Source: Methanobacterium_C sp963845285 (GTDB lineage Archaea; Methanobacteriota; Methanobacteria; Methanobacteriales; Methanobacteriaceae). Taken from it: a DNA stretch of 64,000 nucleotides. The stretch lies in assembly GCA_963845285.1 (NCBI GenBank), contig CAWJRO010000019.1, forward strand, positions 3,080 through 67,079. Reading direction: 5' to 3'. The position numbers and the translations under genes were made by a program. The notes beneath the pieces are model-generated. The model was given only the letters and a program-made list of their open reading frames with translations. It made no database searches and was not told the origin of the DNA. Every line of letters begins with the position of its first letter. Position 1 is the first letter of the stretch. Below are positions 1 through 10,197 of this stretch, one piece after another.

Positions 1-588
1 TATGAATCATTGATTTACATGTATTCACGGATAGTGAGCTACTACGGGGTAAATAAAGCTTTACCAAACTATGCTGCAATCAAACCATGGTCAAACTACA
101 CGGCTACAACAACTACAACACAGATTCCAGCAGAATTGCAACAATACTTGCAACCAACTGCCAACTGCCAGTCAAATGATGCGAGAATTAAAGCACTTGC
201 AGCGTCATTAACAAGTGGTTCAAGTTCTACCTACAATAAAGCAACCAACATATTCAATTGGGTAAGAGATAACATTGGCTATTCATTCTATTACAATACC
301 TATTACGGTGCTGTTGGAACTTTGAATTCAAGAACAGCAAACTGTGTCGACACATCCCATCTTTTAATTGCACTTGCAAGGGCCGCAGGAATTCCTGCAA
401 GGTACGAGCATGGGTACTGTGAATTCAACAGTGGTAACTGGTATGGTCATGTATGGGCTCAACTCTACATCAATGGAATATGGTACAAAGCAGACGCAAT
501 TTCAAGTTATAACTCTTTGGGAGTTATAAATAACTGGCATACGGACTCTTGGAAGTTAAACGGTATCTATGCAGAATTGCCGTTTTAA
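1..588 (+). CDS. Pseudomurein-binding/transglutaminase-like surface protein, C-terminal part
   Basis: The reading frame is open through the left edge, so the 5' end is missing. The first ~30 visible residues (RIVSYYGVNKALPNY) look like the end of a pseudomurein-binding repeat. A threonine-rich linker follows, then a transglutaminase-like cysteine protease fold with the expected triad: Cys in TANCVDTSHL, His in YGHVWAQ and Asp in WYKADAIS. In Methanobacteriales such proteins are exported and act on, or attach to, the pseudomurein wall; some prophage-encoded relatives are pseudomurein endopeptidases. No signal peptide can be judged because the N-terminus lies outside the window. A T-rich tract begins right after the stop. 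A host cell-wall enzyme and a surface adhesin with a wall-anchoring domain are both possible; the fold assignment is firmer than the substrate. Confidence 0.8.
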   Translation, partial: YESLIYMYSRIVSYYGVNKALPNYAAIKPWSNYTATTTTTQIPAELQQYLQPTANCQSNDARIKALAASLTSGSSSTYNKATNIFNWVRDNIGYSFYYNTYYGAVGTLNSRTANCVDTSHLLIALARAAGIPARYEHGYCEFNSGNWYGHVWAQLYINGIWYKADAISSYNSLGVINNWHTDSWKLNGIYAELPF

Positions 589-612
589 TTTTTTTTCTTT
601 TTTCTTTTTTTT
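589..612 (+). terminator. T-rich transcription terminator
   Basis: A 24-nt stretch with two single C interruptions and otherwise only T follows the stop codon of the surface-protein gene directly. Archaeal RNA polymerase terminates at such U-tracts without needing a hairpin. Confidence 0.6.
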
Positions 613-734
613 GGTCTAAAAATTCATGAAAAAATATTTAAACACTTTTTATTTGATTTAATTGTTTATAACATGTTTATTACCCCTTGATGTAATTTTA
701 TTTACTTAATGTTAATAAATGAAAGAAATATACT

Positions 735-849
735 TTAAGAGGCTGTCCCATAATCCAAAATCTACAAAAAAATAAGGATAAACAACGCTTTAAATTCAAA
801 AATAAGCAAAATTATATATGTTACGAATAATTATGGGTCAGCCTCTTAA
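735..849 (+). repeat. MITE-like repeat, copy 1
   Basis: Non-coding element of about 115 bp bounded by an imperfect inverted repeat: TTAAGAGGCTGTCCCATAAT at the left and its near-complement at the right, with one mismatch. The interior is AT-rich and contains GCTTTAAATTCAAAAATAA. It is nearly identical to the copy at 24044-24154 and to the inverted copy at 17920-18026. It carries no gene, and its ends match neither insertion sequence in this window. Confidence 0.8.
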
Positions 850-949
850 AAAATAAAAAAACCTTAAATTGGAGTAAAATACTGAATAATGGATTGTAAC
901 TAAAATAAAACTAACTTGTCTCTATGAATTAAATAACAGGGTGTCTGTT

Positions 950-2001
<1,052 letters not shown>

Positions 2002-2010
2002 TTTTATCGT

Positions 2011-2043
<33 letters not shown>

Positions 2044-2180
2044 CTTTCGATTCTTAAGGCCCTTTTTTAATATATAATGAATATTAAACTGTACTTTTAT
2101 CAGGTGCCTTTGAATAAATATCAATATATGAAATTAAACCTAAATCACCCTTGAATTTTCACACCAAATCAGACACCCTG

Positions 2181-2559
2181 TTAAATAATTCAAAATTAAC
2201 TCATTTTTTCAAAGAAATTAAAATGGGTATTAAAAACTAATCAACTGTCTTAAGGAAACATTAATTTTAAAAAAGATTTAAAATATTAAATATTAACAAT
2301 TTTTGAATTCAAAGAATTTTTAAATGTTCCTTTTATAGTTAAGTACCAAAAGTTTACACTATCTGCCTAATAAACCTGAAAAAAGTAGTTTAATTAGACT
2401 AAAGAACAGTTTAACTGGACTTATTATCTCAACAAGTTTAATAAATTACTTCCTTAACTATAATATCCATCTCTCTAAATTCAACCATCAATATCTATCA
2501 TTTAATGTTCAACAATATCCCACATTGTTTTGTTTAATATTTTAAAAAGTTTAATATTT
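2181..2559. other. Gene-free AT-rich spacer
   Basis: Sequence between the insertion-sequence target duplication and the 3' end of ribL. I see no coding frame with a ribosome binding site and no clear structured element. Confidence 0.5.
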
Positions 2560-3003
2560 TTAACATTTTTCAAATATTTTCTCATCGAATTCCATCTTTT
2601 TTATCTTTTTTATGATCTTGCAGGAGCTGTCGAGATCTGATTTTTTATATCCTTCAACTTTGATAACTTCACAATTCAAATTTCTTTTCTCAAGCTCTTC
2701 TCTAAGTCTGTCCAGATCAAAACTCTGATCTGGCCCTATTGAGATGATATCTGGTTTTATTTTCTCCACTATCTTGAACATGTCGGTTGTGCTTCCAAGA
2801 TACGCTTCGTCAACGGGTTTCATCATTTTTACAACTTCAAGACGTTGTTTTTCATTAACAACAGGACATCTCTTTTTTGATCTTACAGTTGCATCTCTTG
2901 CAATAACCACAATGAGCTTTGCACCCTCTCCTCCGAGTTTCTTTGATTCTTCAAGGTAATATCCATGACCTGGATGTATTATGTCGAATGTTCCTGTTGC
3001 CAT
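2560..3003 (-). CDS. ribL: FAD synthetase, archaeal RibL type
   Basis: Cytidylyltransferase-fold enzyme that transfers AMP from ATP to FMN to make FAD in archaea. The nucleotidyltransferase signature HPGH sits at the N-terminus within GTFDIIHPGH. The usual second motif region (ISIGPDQSFD) is present, as is a C-terminal pair of basic and cysteine-containing segments (SSCKII, FEKC), as expected for RibL, whose cysteines have been linked to redox sensitivity. Length (147 residues) is typical. The start is uncertain. The annotated ATG has no good ribosome binding site, whereas GGGAG lies 7 nt before an in-frame ATT five codons upstream, which would give MIKIVMATGTF. Related archaeal proteins do begin with a few residues before MATGTF. 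Confidence 0.85.
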   Translation of the reverse strand: MATGTFDIIHPGHGYYLEESKKLGGEGAKLIVVIARDATVRSKKRCPVVNEKQRLEVVKMMKPVDEAYLGSTTDMFKIVEKIKPDIISIGPDQSFDLDRLREELEKRNLNCEVIKVEGYKKSDLDSSCKIIKKIKKMEFDEKIFEKC

Positions 3004-3390
3004 TACAATTTTAATGATTACACTCCCTATATTCCTGTGTTTTTATGTTAATTTTATTGTTAATCGTTGTTTTAGGTTATTTAAGTTGTACAAATTTTTA
3101 TGATAATTATGGATACTATTCTAATTTTTATAATATTTTAAATATTTATACACCAGTAAATCAATAAAAAGTATTTCATATAAGATCAATTAAATCGTTC
3201 ATTTTAAATAAAGATTCACTCAATTTAACATTTTAAAAATGGAATTTGAAATGTGTGCGTATTAATCCTAAAAAGGATGATAAATTAAAATAGATTAATA
3301 ACAGGATTGAACCAATATAAATTACTAAAGATTAAAAAAGGACTATTAACAATCTCATTTATTATTTTACATTAATTAGTTGGTATTCTC
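3004..3390. other. Divergent intergenic region
   Basis: AT-rich space between the diverging ribL and flippase genes, so it must hold both promoters. No RNA gene or repeat stands out. Confidence 0.4.
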
Positions 3391-4953
3391 ATGACTTCAA
3401 AGATAGCGAAAGGAAGTATTGTAATTTTATTAGGGGCCTTTCTGTTCCGTATAGGCGGTTGGATATACAGAGTTTTAATGGCAAACTTGTTAGGGCCTGC
3501 TGGTTACGGTATATTAGGCCTCACATTACCATCTCAAGGATTTCTTATAATAATAGCCGGGGCAGGTCTCCCACCAGCCATAGCAAAATTCGTTGCAGAA
3601 TATAAAGCTAAAAAGGACTATGCCATGGTTAGGGAGGTCATAAGTGTATCCACAAAGCTCATGATTATAATGGGAATAGTCTTCGGTGTGATAATGTACT
3701 TCATTGCAGAACCCCTTGCAATAGGTTTATTCCACAAACCCGAAGCTGTGCTTCCCTTTAAATTGATAGCACTCATAACTCCATTCAGTGTTGTGGTTGG
3801 AGCGTTGAGGGGAACCTTCCAGGGACTGTACCAGATGACCAACATACTCATAACCCGCGCAGTTGAGTTGCTTTTTATGATAATGGTTGCTGTGAGCCTG
3901 GTTCTTTTAGGTGCATATGTCGCAGGGGCGGTTATTGGTACGGCGGTGGGATTCATGGCTGCAATGGTTGCAGCAATTATCCTTTTCAGAAAACATGTAT
4001 GGAACGAAATTTCGACTCCTCATAATTTACTTGAACGTGCAGAAAAGACATTCACATTCAGGGAAGATCTGGGACTTGTTAAAATGCTACTTTTATTTTC
4101 CATCCCCGTAGTTATAACGGGCCTTGCTGAGCTGGCCCTCTATGATATGGGCACATTTGTCATAGGTGTTTACATGCCAAGTGAAGCTATTGGATATTAC
4201 AATGCAGCAAGTCCAATTGCAAGACTGCCCCTTATAATATCCATGGCGGTTGCAACCTCTGTTTTACCTGCCACATCTGAGGCTATGGGTCTCAAGGATA
4301 GACATCTTTTACACACCTATATCTTACAGTCCTACCGTTATGTATCCCTTTCTGTATTACCTCTATGTGTTGGAACAGTAATCTTTGCAACTCCAATACT
4401 CCAATTAGTGTACTTTGGATCTGCTTACCTTCCTGCTTCAGCAGCCCTTCAAATACTGGCAGCTGGAATGTTGTTTTTCACGCTCTATACTATTTCCTCC
4501 AGCATATCACAGGGGCTTGGAAAACCAATGCTTCCAATGTTTGTACTTATTTTTGGAACTACGATTGATTTAGGATTAAGCATACTGCTTGTACCTTACT
4601 TTGGAATAAATGGTGCAGCAATAGCCACAACAATAGCTTCTTTCGTTATAATGTCTACTTTGGCATGGAAAACACTTCAACTAGCACAATTAAAGCTGCC
4701 TGTAGGAGACTTTGGAAAAATAATCATTGCATCGCTTTTAATGGGAGTTGTGTTTTTGTTCTTCCCGAAAACCCCCGCATTCCTTATACTGGCCATTATA
4801 ATTGCACCATTTTTATACATTGGAATCCTTTCAGTTATTGGGGGATTAAAAAAAGATGATATACATGCCCTTTACAAACTTGGAACTAAATTGGGACCCC
4901 TTTCAGGGTATTTCAAAAAAGTAGTGGGTTTCTTTGAGAAGTTTGCAACTTAA
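3391..4953 (+). CDS. Polysaccharide-type flippase (MATE/MOP superfamily)
   Basis: 520-residue integral membrane protein with about 14 predicted hydrophobic helices, beginning with the Polysacc_synt-type N-terminus (SKIAKGSIVILLGAFLFRIGG). Members of this family (Wzx, MurJ/SpoVB-like) move lipid-linked glycans across the membrane. In a pseudomurein-walled methanogen a lipid-linked wall or glycoprotein precursor is a plausible cargo, which is an inference supported by the MurT-like ligase immediately downstream on the opposite strand. A 19-bp tandem duplication spans its stop codon. The start ATG is preceded only by a weak GGT, so initiation may be leaderless or slightly different. Confidence 0.85.
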   Translation: MTSKIAKGSIVILLGAFLFRIGGWIYRVLMANLLGPAGYGILGLTLPSQGFLIIIAGAGLPPAIAKFVAEYKAKKDYAMVREVISVSTKLMIIMGIVFGVIMYFIAEPLAIGLFHKPEAVLPFKLIALITPFSVVVGALRGTFQGLYQMTNILITRAVELLFMIMVAVSLVLLGAYVAGAVIGTAVGFMAAMVAAIILFRKHVWNEISTPHNLLERAEKTFTFREDLGLVKMLLLFSIPVVITGLAELALYDMGTFVIGVYMPSEAIGYYNAASPIARLPLIISMAVATSVLPATSEAMGLKDRHLLHTYILQSYRYVSLSVLPLCVGTVIFATPILQLVYFGSAYLPASAALQILAAGMLFFTLYTISSSISQGLGKPMLPMFVLIFGTTIDLGLSILLVPYFGINGAAIATTIASFVIMSTLAWKTLQLAQLKLPVGDFGKIIIASLLMGVVFLFFPKTPAFLILAIIIAPFLYIGILSVIGGLKKDDIHALYKLGTKLGPLSGYFKKVVGFFEKFAT

Positions 4954-4979
4954 AGAGAGATTTGCAACTTAAAGAGAGA
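4942..4979 (+). repeat. Stop-spanning 19-bp tandem duplication
   Basis: The unit TTTGCAACTTAAAGAGAGA occurs twice in direct succession. The first copy encodes the last residues and stop codon of the flippase; the second lies after the stop. Confidence 0.85.
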
Positions 4980-5065
4980 ACTTAAAAAAGATGATTTAGA
5001 ATTGAAAAAGAATTTGCAAAAAGAGATTTATCAATTAAAAAAAATTAAAAAATGGGGGATATTGT

Positions 5066-6508
5066 TTATTTAAGGGATTTACAACGGGATTTAAGTTCAG
5101 CCCACATGTAATGTTCTGGCCCGCACCCTGAAACTATCACATATTTGTAGGGAGATTCAGTTATAAGCTCAATGATCTTATCCAACCTTTTTCCCATTTC
5201 TTCATGGGACATTGGGTAAAATTCAGCGTCAAAAGATTCCTTTATAACATCATAATATTTTTTGGCTGCAGGAACAGATTCCCTACCTGGAACAACGTAC
5301 ACTTTTTTAGGGTTTGCTGATATCAAAGAATTCAAGTGGTCCTCAAAGATTTCATCTTCAGCTTCATCAGGGGTTGTGTAAATAAATGCCAGTTCTCCAT
5401 TAACATAATCTTCCATGAACTGGACGTTGGCTTTCAGAGCATCTCCATTGTCTCCCTGACCCATACCAACCCGTTTATCACCTATCTCAAAGATTTCAAA
5501 CCTTCCAGGTGGTAATATGGAAATATCTATGCTTTTACATACATCAAGTACTGTTTTTTCAATTTTTTCAGGAGTAGGTGTGAATGAAGCGTAAGTGGTT
5601 ACTGCACAGACCAAATTATATAAATTGTGAACGCCAAAAGCTGGAACTTTAACAATGAAATCCATTTTAACATTTTTATTAACTGAATAGTTGTATGTAT
5701 TCCCTTTGATACGTACGGTCCATTCATCAGGTTTTTTCACAAGTTCTGTAAGTTCAACATTTGGCTTAGGCCTTTCAAACCCGCATTTACACTTATATAT
5801 GCCCTTGTGGTTCATGTACCGTTTGGAGTAAACCATTTTTTCTCTACACAACGGACAGGCGAAATCATCGTTTACTGGGGACTTGTCCTCAAGGTCTATA
5901 TCCAAACCATAATAAGTTACGTGGACGTTATGCTCATCTGATCCTTTACTTTTGCCTATATAAGTAGTACGCGGATCATCTGCATTGCATATTACAATTC
6001 CTTTTTTTATTGGTTCTGATAAAAGTTTCTTAGCTTTTAAATACTCTTCAAAAGGATTTTTTCTTCCACCCACCTGTGAGTGTTCTCGTGATATGTTTGT
6101 GTAAACAACACCGACTGGTTTTATGAGTCTGCTGACTGTGTCCGGAATTGCATTTTTAACATCTCTTATTCCATACTCAAAAACTCCAAAATCTATGTTA
6201 TCACAAAGAAGACCCGTAGTAATTGCGTTTAAGGTGTTACTATCATAATTATAAGATACTCGGGAATTCTTTTCAAGCAACATGCTGATTAGTTTTGTGC
6301 TTGTTGTTTTACCGTTTGTACCAGTTATGATAATTGTTCCTATCTTAGGTTTTTTTGCAAGTTCTGGTAGGCATGAATGTGATCCGATCTTCAGGAATAA
6401 ATAACCTGGAAAGCTTTTCCCCATCCCATTTCCAAATTTAACTGTCTTTTTGGCTATTTTGCCTGCAGATTCAGCGGTTTTACATCTTATTCTCTTTAAT
6501 ACTTCCAT
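5066..6508 (-). CDS. MurT-like Mur ligase family protein
   Basis: Mur-ligase-fold ATP-dependent enzyme. The P-loop GTNGKTT is at residues 63-69 from the chosen start. A central domain follows with ISREHSQVGG-type Mur residues, and a C-terminal DUF1727-like domain ends near SGCGPEHYMW. A four-cysteine zinc ribbon (CPLC...CKCG) interrupts the central domain at the place where bacterial MurT, the lipid II amidating ligase, carries one. In Methanobacteriales such ligases are thought to act in pseudomurein precursor assembly or modification; the exact step is not known from sequence. No GatD-type glutaminase partner is adjacent. The frame is open to 6568, but a TATA box lies at 6531-6541, so translation probably starts at the ATG at 6508, close to the predicted transcript start, or at 6514. 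Confidence 0.8.
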   Translation of the reverse strand: MEVLKRIRCKTAESAGKIAKKTVKFGNGMGKSFPGYLFLKIGSHSCLPELAKKPKIGTIIITGTNGKTTSTKLISMLLEKNSRVSYNYDSNTLNAITTGLLCDNIDFGVFEYGIRDVKNAIPDTVSRLIKPVGVVYTNISREHSQVGGRKNPFEEYLKAKKLLSEPIKKGIVICNADDPRTTYIGKSKGSDEHNVHVTYYGLDIDLEDKSPVNDDFACPLCREKMVYSKRYMNHKGIYKCKCGFERPKPNVELTELVKKPDEWTVRIKGNTYNYSVNKNVKMDFIVKVPAFGVHNLYNLVCAVTTYASFTPTPEKIEKTVLDVCKSIDISILPPGRFEIFEIGDKRVGMGQGDNGDALKANVQFMEDYVNGELAFIYTTPDEAEDEIFEDHLNSLISANPKKVYVVPGRESVPAAKKYYDVIKESFDAEFYPMSHEEMGKRLDKIIELITESPYKYVIVSGCGPEHYMWAELKSRCKSLK

Positions 6509-6530
6509 GATCATTTGGTTATACATAAAC

Positions 6531-6541
6531 ATATATTTATA
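6531..6541 (-). promoter_or_regulatory. TATA box of the MurT-like gene
   Basis: On the minus strand the sequence reads TATAAATATAT. A start about 26 nt downstream of its centre would fall at about 6510, almost at the ATG at 6508, suggesting a leaderless or nearly leaderless transcript. This supports the shorter protein start. Confidence 0.5.
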
Positions 6542-6603
6542 CTTTTGATGAAGATGAAAAAAACCCAAAATATTTCTATAACAAAAACCAAACTATAATT
6601 AAG

Positions 6604-7854
6604 ATGATAATACTCAAAGGGATAGGTACAAGTTCTTATATTGGTGTTGGAGAAGTAAAAAAGGTTGAATGCTACGAAGATCTCCTGGAGTTAACTGGAG
6701 GAGAAATCGTAGTGGTTTCAAGAGCATCAAGGGACATGCTCTCACACCTCCAGAAGGCAGGTGGGGTTGTTACAGACTACGGTGGTATAACTAGTCATGT
6801 TGCTATTGTTTTGAGGGAGATGCAAGTGCCATGCATTGTTGGAACTGGAATAGGGACCGAAATCCTTAAAGATGGCATGTTAGTAACTATTGAAGGCAGA
6901 ACTGGTAATGTATACTTAGGTTTTATGGAACGTGAGGAAGAAAAAGAGTTTTTTGAGGTTTACAACCCTTCAACTGGGATAAAAGTCAATCTGAACATCC
7001 CTGAGATTGCAAGGAAGGTTGCCCCATTTGCAGATGGTGTTGGCTCCATAAGAATTGAGAACATGATAATACGCACTGGGAAACATCCACTCACTCTTCT
7101 TAACGAGGGAAAATTGACAGAAGTTATTGTAAAAGGGCTAAAAACTATAGTTGATGCATTTTACCCGAAATCTGTTTGGTTTAGAACGTTTGACATACCC
7201 ACAGATGAGTTAAAACGTTTGAAAGGTGGAAATATTGAACCCGATGAGTCAAATCCCCTTTTGGGTCTTAGGGGAATACACAAAGATCTTAAGAACATAG
7301 ATATTCTGAAAGCTGAGTTTTTGGCTATAAAAAACCTTTTGGATGATGGATATTATAATATAGGGGTTAAAATTCCATTTGTAAGAGATATTTCTGAGTA
7401 TGTTCTCTTTAAAAGAGTTATGAAAGAAGTTGGACTGCAACCCCACAAGGATCTGGATGTTGGTGCTTCAATTGAAACACCATCTGCAGTATGTACCTTT
7501 GATGAATTTTTAAAGGAAGGTCTTGATTTTATAACACTTGGAATGAGTGATCTTACCATGTGTGCCCTTGCAGTTGATCGTAGGGGAGTTAAAGTTGCAA
7601 AACACTTCAATCTCATGCACCCTGCGGTTTTGAATATGGTTGAACATGTTATAAGAAAGTGCAATGAAAATGGGATTGAAAGTTGCATATGCGGACACGC
7701 AGCATCAGATCATAAAATTGTACGCAAGCTCGTTGAGTTTGGGATAAGTTCAATATCAACCAACCCTGATCAAATCTTAAAAATACGTAAAACAGTTTAT
7801 AATGTTGAAAATGGCATTATAATGAATGGATTTGGGAAAGAGCTCGGATTTTAA
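6604..7854 (+). CDS. PEP-utilizing enzyme lacking the ATP-grasp domain (PpsA-like)
   Basis: 416-residue protein with two parts of the PEP synthase/PPDK architecture. The swivelling phosphohistidine domain is at residues ~1-110, with the His signature GGITSHVAIVLREMQ. The C-terminal PEP/pyruvate TIM barrel follows, with GASIETPSA, GMSDLTMCALAVDR and CGHAASDHK motifs. The N-terminal ATP-grasp nucleotide-binding domain of PEP synthase (about 350 residues) is absent and no such gene is next to it. It could work with a separate ATP-binding subunit or carry out a different phosphotransfer. Divergently transcribed from the MurT-like ligase across a ~95-bp spacer. Confidence 0.8.
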   Translation: MIILKGIGTSSYIGVGEVKKVECYEDLLELTGGEIVVVSRASRDMLSHLQKAGGVVTDYGGITSHVAIVLREMQVPCIVGTGIGTEILKDGMLVTIEGRTGNVYLGFMEREEEKEFFEVYNPSTGIKVNLNIPEIARKVAPFADGVGSIRIENMIIRTGKHPLTLLNEGKLTEVIVKGLKTIVDAFYPKSVWFRTFDIPTDELKRLKGGNIEPDESNPLLGLRGIHKDLKNIDILKAEFLAIKNLLDDGYYNIGVKIPFVRDISEYVLFKRVMKEVGLQPHKDLDVGASIETPSAVCTFDEFLKEGLDFITLGMSDLTMCALAVDRRGVKVAKHFNLMHPAVLNMVEHVIRKCNENGIESCICGHAASDHKIVRKLVEFGISSISTNPDQILKIRKTVYNVENGIIMNGFGKELGF

Positions 7855-7936
7855 AAAATAGCAAATTTAAATAAAATTTAATAACTTAACACTCTTTTAT
7901 TTTCCATATTCTATTTTCCATTATCCTGTTTCTTAA

Positions 7937-8656
7937 TTACTTCCCTTCATAAGTAACAGCATCTTCAAACCTTATTTTACCTTTATAAAGAGCTGAACCT
8001 ATTACAACTCCATAAACATTGGTTTGACTGAGTTTTTTAAGATCAGTAAGAGATGTCACACCACCAGAATAAATTACAGGGATATCAACAGCATTTAAAA
8101 GCTCTAAAAGTGGTTCAATATGAAATCCATCCATTAAACCTTCAACATCCACATTGGTAAATAATATACCTCCAGCACCCATTTTCTCAAAGAGTTTTCC
8201 AAGTTCTGGGGCACTTTGTTCAGTTTTCTCAGTCCAACCTTTGACAACTACCTTAGAATCTTTACTGTCCAGAGCAACCAGTATCCTCTCACTTCCAAAT
8301 TCCTTTGATAGCTCTTCAACATATTCTGGATTTTTTATGGCCATGGTGCCAAGAATAATCCTGTTTACACCCATTTCAAGTAGTTTCGTTGCATCTTTCC
8401 TGGTTCTTATACCCCCTCCAAGTTGTACAGGGATTGAAACATTTTTAAGGATTTTTTTTACAACATCCAGGTTTGCGCTGGTGTCCCCAAAGGCTCCATC
8501 CAAATTTATCACGTGCAATAAATTTGCCCCTTTATCCTGCCATTCTTTTGCAACTTCTTCAGGGTTTTCAATGATCACCTGTTCTGTTCCAGGTTTTCCC
8601 TGAACAAGCTGGACACATTTACCGTTTTTAATATCAACTGCAGGTATTACAAACAT
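7937..8656 (-). CDS. hisA: HisA, ProFAR isomerase
   Basis: Catalyses the Amadori rearrangement of ProFAR to PRFAR, the fourth step of histidine biosynthesis, as a cytoplasmic TIM barrel. The N-terminal IPAVDI holds the first catalytic Asp (residue 8), and ALDSKDSKVVVKGWTE holds the second. Phosphate-binding loops LGGGIRT and IYSGGVTS are also present. Length of about 239 residues is normal. I chose the ATG at 8656 because AGGTGAT sits 6 nt upstream; the frame could be extended by three codons to a GTG that overlaps this ribosome binding site. It is a single gene with no other his gene nearby, and a MITE copy lies just upstream. Confidence 0.95.
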   Translation of the reverse strand: MFVIPAVDIKNGKCVQLVQGKPGTEQVIIENPEEVAKEWQDKGANLLHVINLDGAFGDTSANLDVVKKILKNVSIPVQLGGGIRTRKDATKLLEMGVNRIILGTMAIKNPEYVEELSKEFGSERILVALDSKDSKVVVKGWTEKTEQSAPELGKLFEKMGAGGILFTNVDVEGLMDGFHIEPLLELLNAVDIPVIYSGGVTSLTDLKKLSQTNVYGVVIGSALYKGKIRFEDAVTYEGK

Positions 8657-8687
8657 TATAATCACCTTTTAACTTTTTTTATAGTTA

Positions 8688-8797
8688 AGAAGTTGTCTCA
8701 TGATTATTTGTTACTTATATAATTTTCATTATTTTTGAATTTAAAGCTTTATTTACTCTTATTTTTTGCAAATTTTGAATTATGAGACAGCGTCATA
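8688..8797 (-). repeat. MITE-like repeat, copy 2
   Basis: Diverged copy in reverse orientation, about 30 bp upstream of the hisA start. It keeps the outer AGTTGTCTCAT / ATGAGACAG ends and the interior TTTTTGAATTTAAAGC. Its position means it may carry or displace hisA promoter elements. The following ~300 bp to 9099 are AT-rich with no gene. Confidence 0.7.
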
Positions 8798-9099
8798 AAT
8801 AACTAAAATTATCCCAAATCTTAAATTAAACTTTTTGATTAAAATTATTAGATTAAAATTTGTCTAAAACATTTTTAAACTTTTTAAAATCTTTTCTCCA
8901 TGTTCTTGTTGATAATTTTTTTAGATAATCCTATTTCTATTTAAATAATTTATTTTCAAATACTTTAAAATCTTTTTTAAACTCTTTTTTTACTTTTTAA
9001 AATAATTTGTTTGGTCATCTGCTCATGGTCTTATCATGAACTTATAATATTTCACAATGGTTCTATTTAAAACTCCTAAATCCCGACTCCTAAAACCTT

Positions 9100-10008
9100 T
9101 TATTTACCATTTTTGTATAATATGAAGACACCTACAAGCATTAAAAGCCCAAATAAGAGCTGTGAAATTGTGAAAGGTTCGCTTAGAATTATAAATGCAA
9201 ATATGGCTCCAAAAAATGACGAAAGAGAGAAAATAGACCCTGTCCTTGTGGAGCCTATACACCTGATTGCGAAGTAAACCAGAACAAAGGAAAGTCCTAT
9301 ACTCACCAACCCAATAAACAGGAGGTAAGGAATGTGGTTTAGAGGAACAGTAAATTTCATTCCGAACATAATGGACAATAAAAGTAGGATTGAACCACCA
9401 ATTGAACATTTTATAGCACTTACCTTAATCAGGTCGCGCTTGTTGCTTAAAAACTTGCTCAAAATGGTGTCTATTCCATAGAATAAAGCTGCAATTATCA
9501 CAAGCAGATTTCCAATGTTGTTACCCATTAAAAAATTTCCGATGTTGCCGTTGGTTGCAAGGAATATAGTTCCAATTATAATGAAAAGAAATCCAAAAAT
9601 ATCTCTTTTATGGAATCTTTCCTTGAGAAACAATATTCCAAGAATGATTATAAATAGCGTCTCAACGTTCATGAGAAGGGATGCGTTAACTGCTGTGATC
9701 AAATTAAGACCATTTAGATAAATGATTGGTGCAATTACAGAACCTGAAACTGCTGTTATAATCAGTATTCCATAATCCTTCCTTGAAATAACGGTTTCAG
9801 CATTGGCATCTCCATCCAAAATTGACATTATCCTGTTGTTGAATGGTGAAAAACGAACCAAAAAAAGGAAAACACCTGCAATGATATATACAATTGCTGA
9901 TAGGGCGATTGGGTCAAGATATTGAAGTAAAATTTTGCTGAAGGTGTTCCATATCCCAAAGAAAATTGTAGCAGTGATTACACTCAGATATCCCCAGTAG
10001 CGATTCAT
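9100..10008 (-). CDS. EamA/DMT family transporter
   Basis: 302-residue membrane protein with ten predicted helices arranged as two five-helix EamA halves. The first begins GYLSVITATIFFGIWNTFSK and the second starts near ALFYGIDTILSKFLS. Members export or import small metabolites such as amino acids or nucleotide sugars; the substrate cannot be inferred. A short charged cytoplasmic loop (DGDANAETVISRK) separates helices 2 and 3. GAGGG precedes the ATG. It is flanked by unrelated genes on both sides and is probably monocistronic. Confidence 0.85.
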   Translation of the reverse strand: MNRYWGYLSVITATIFFGIWNTFSKILLQYLDPIALSAIVYIIAGVFLFLVRFSPFNNRIMSILDGDANAETVISRKDYGILIITAVSGSVIAPIIYLNGLNLITAVNASLLMNVETLFIIILGILFLKERFHKRDIFGFLFIIIGTIFLATNGNIGNFLMGNNIGNLLVIIAALFYGIDTILSKFLSNKRDLIKVSAIKCSIGGSILLLLSIMFGMKFTVPLNHIPYLLFIGLVSIGLSFVLVYFAIRCIGSTRTGSIFSLSSFFGAIFAFIILSEPFTISQLLFGLLMLVGVFILYKNGK

Positions 10009-10197
10009 TATTAACCCTCAAAATAGTCAAATTAAATACAAACTGTTTTACTTTAATTCTGACAGATGTTTATTGTAAATCAGGTTGCAAACATACACGT
10101 TGATTATGAACTAGTAATCTTTCATGGATAAAAAGTCTTTTATGGATAAGTTTATTAAATGAATACAAATGAAACTTAAGCTTTTTAAGGTGATTTA

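Noticed and set aside
735..849. MITE copies as internally deleted forms of the IS at 937-2180
   Set aside because: The terminal inverted repeats differ completely (GAGGCTGTCCCATAAT against CAGGGTGTCTG), so that transposase is unlikely to move them.
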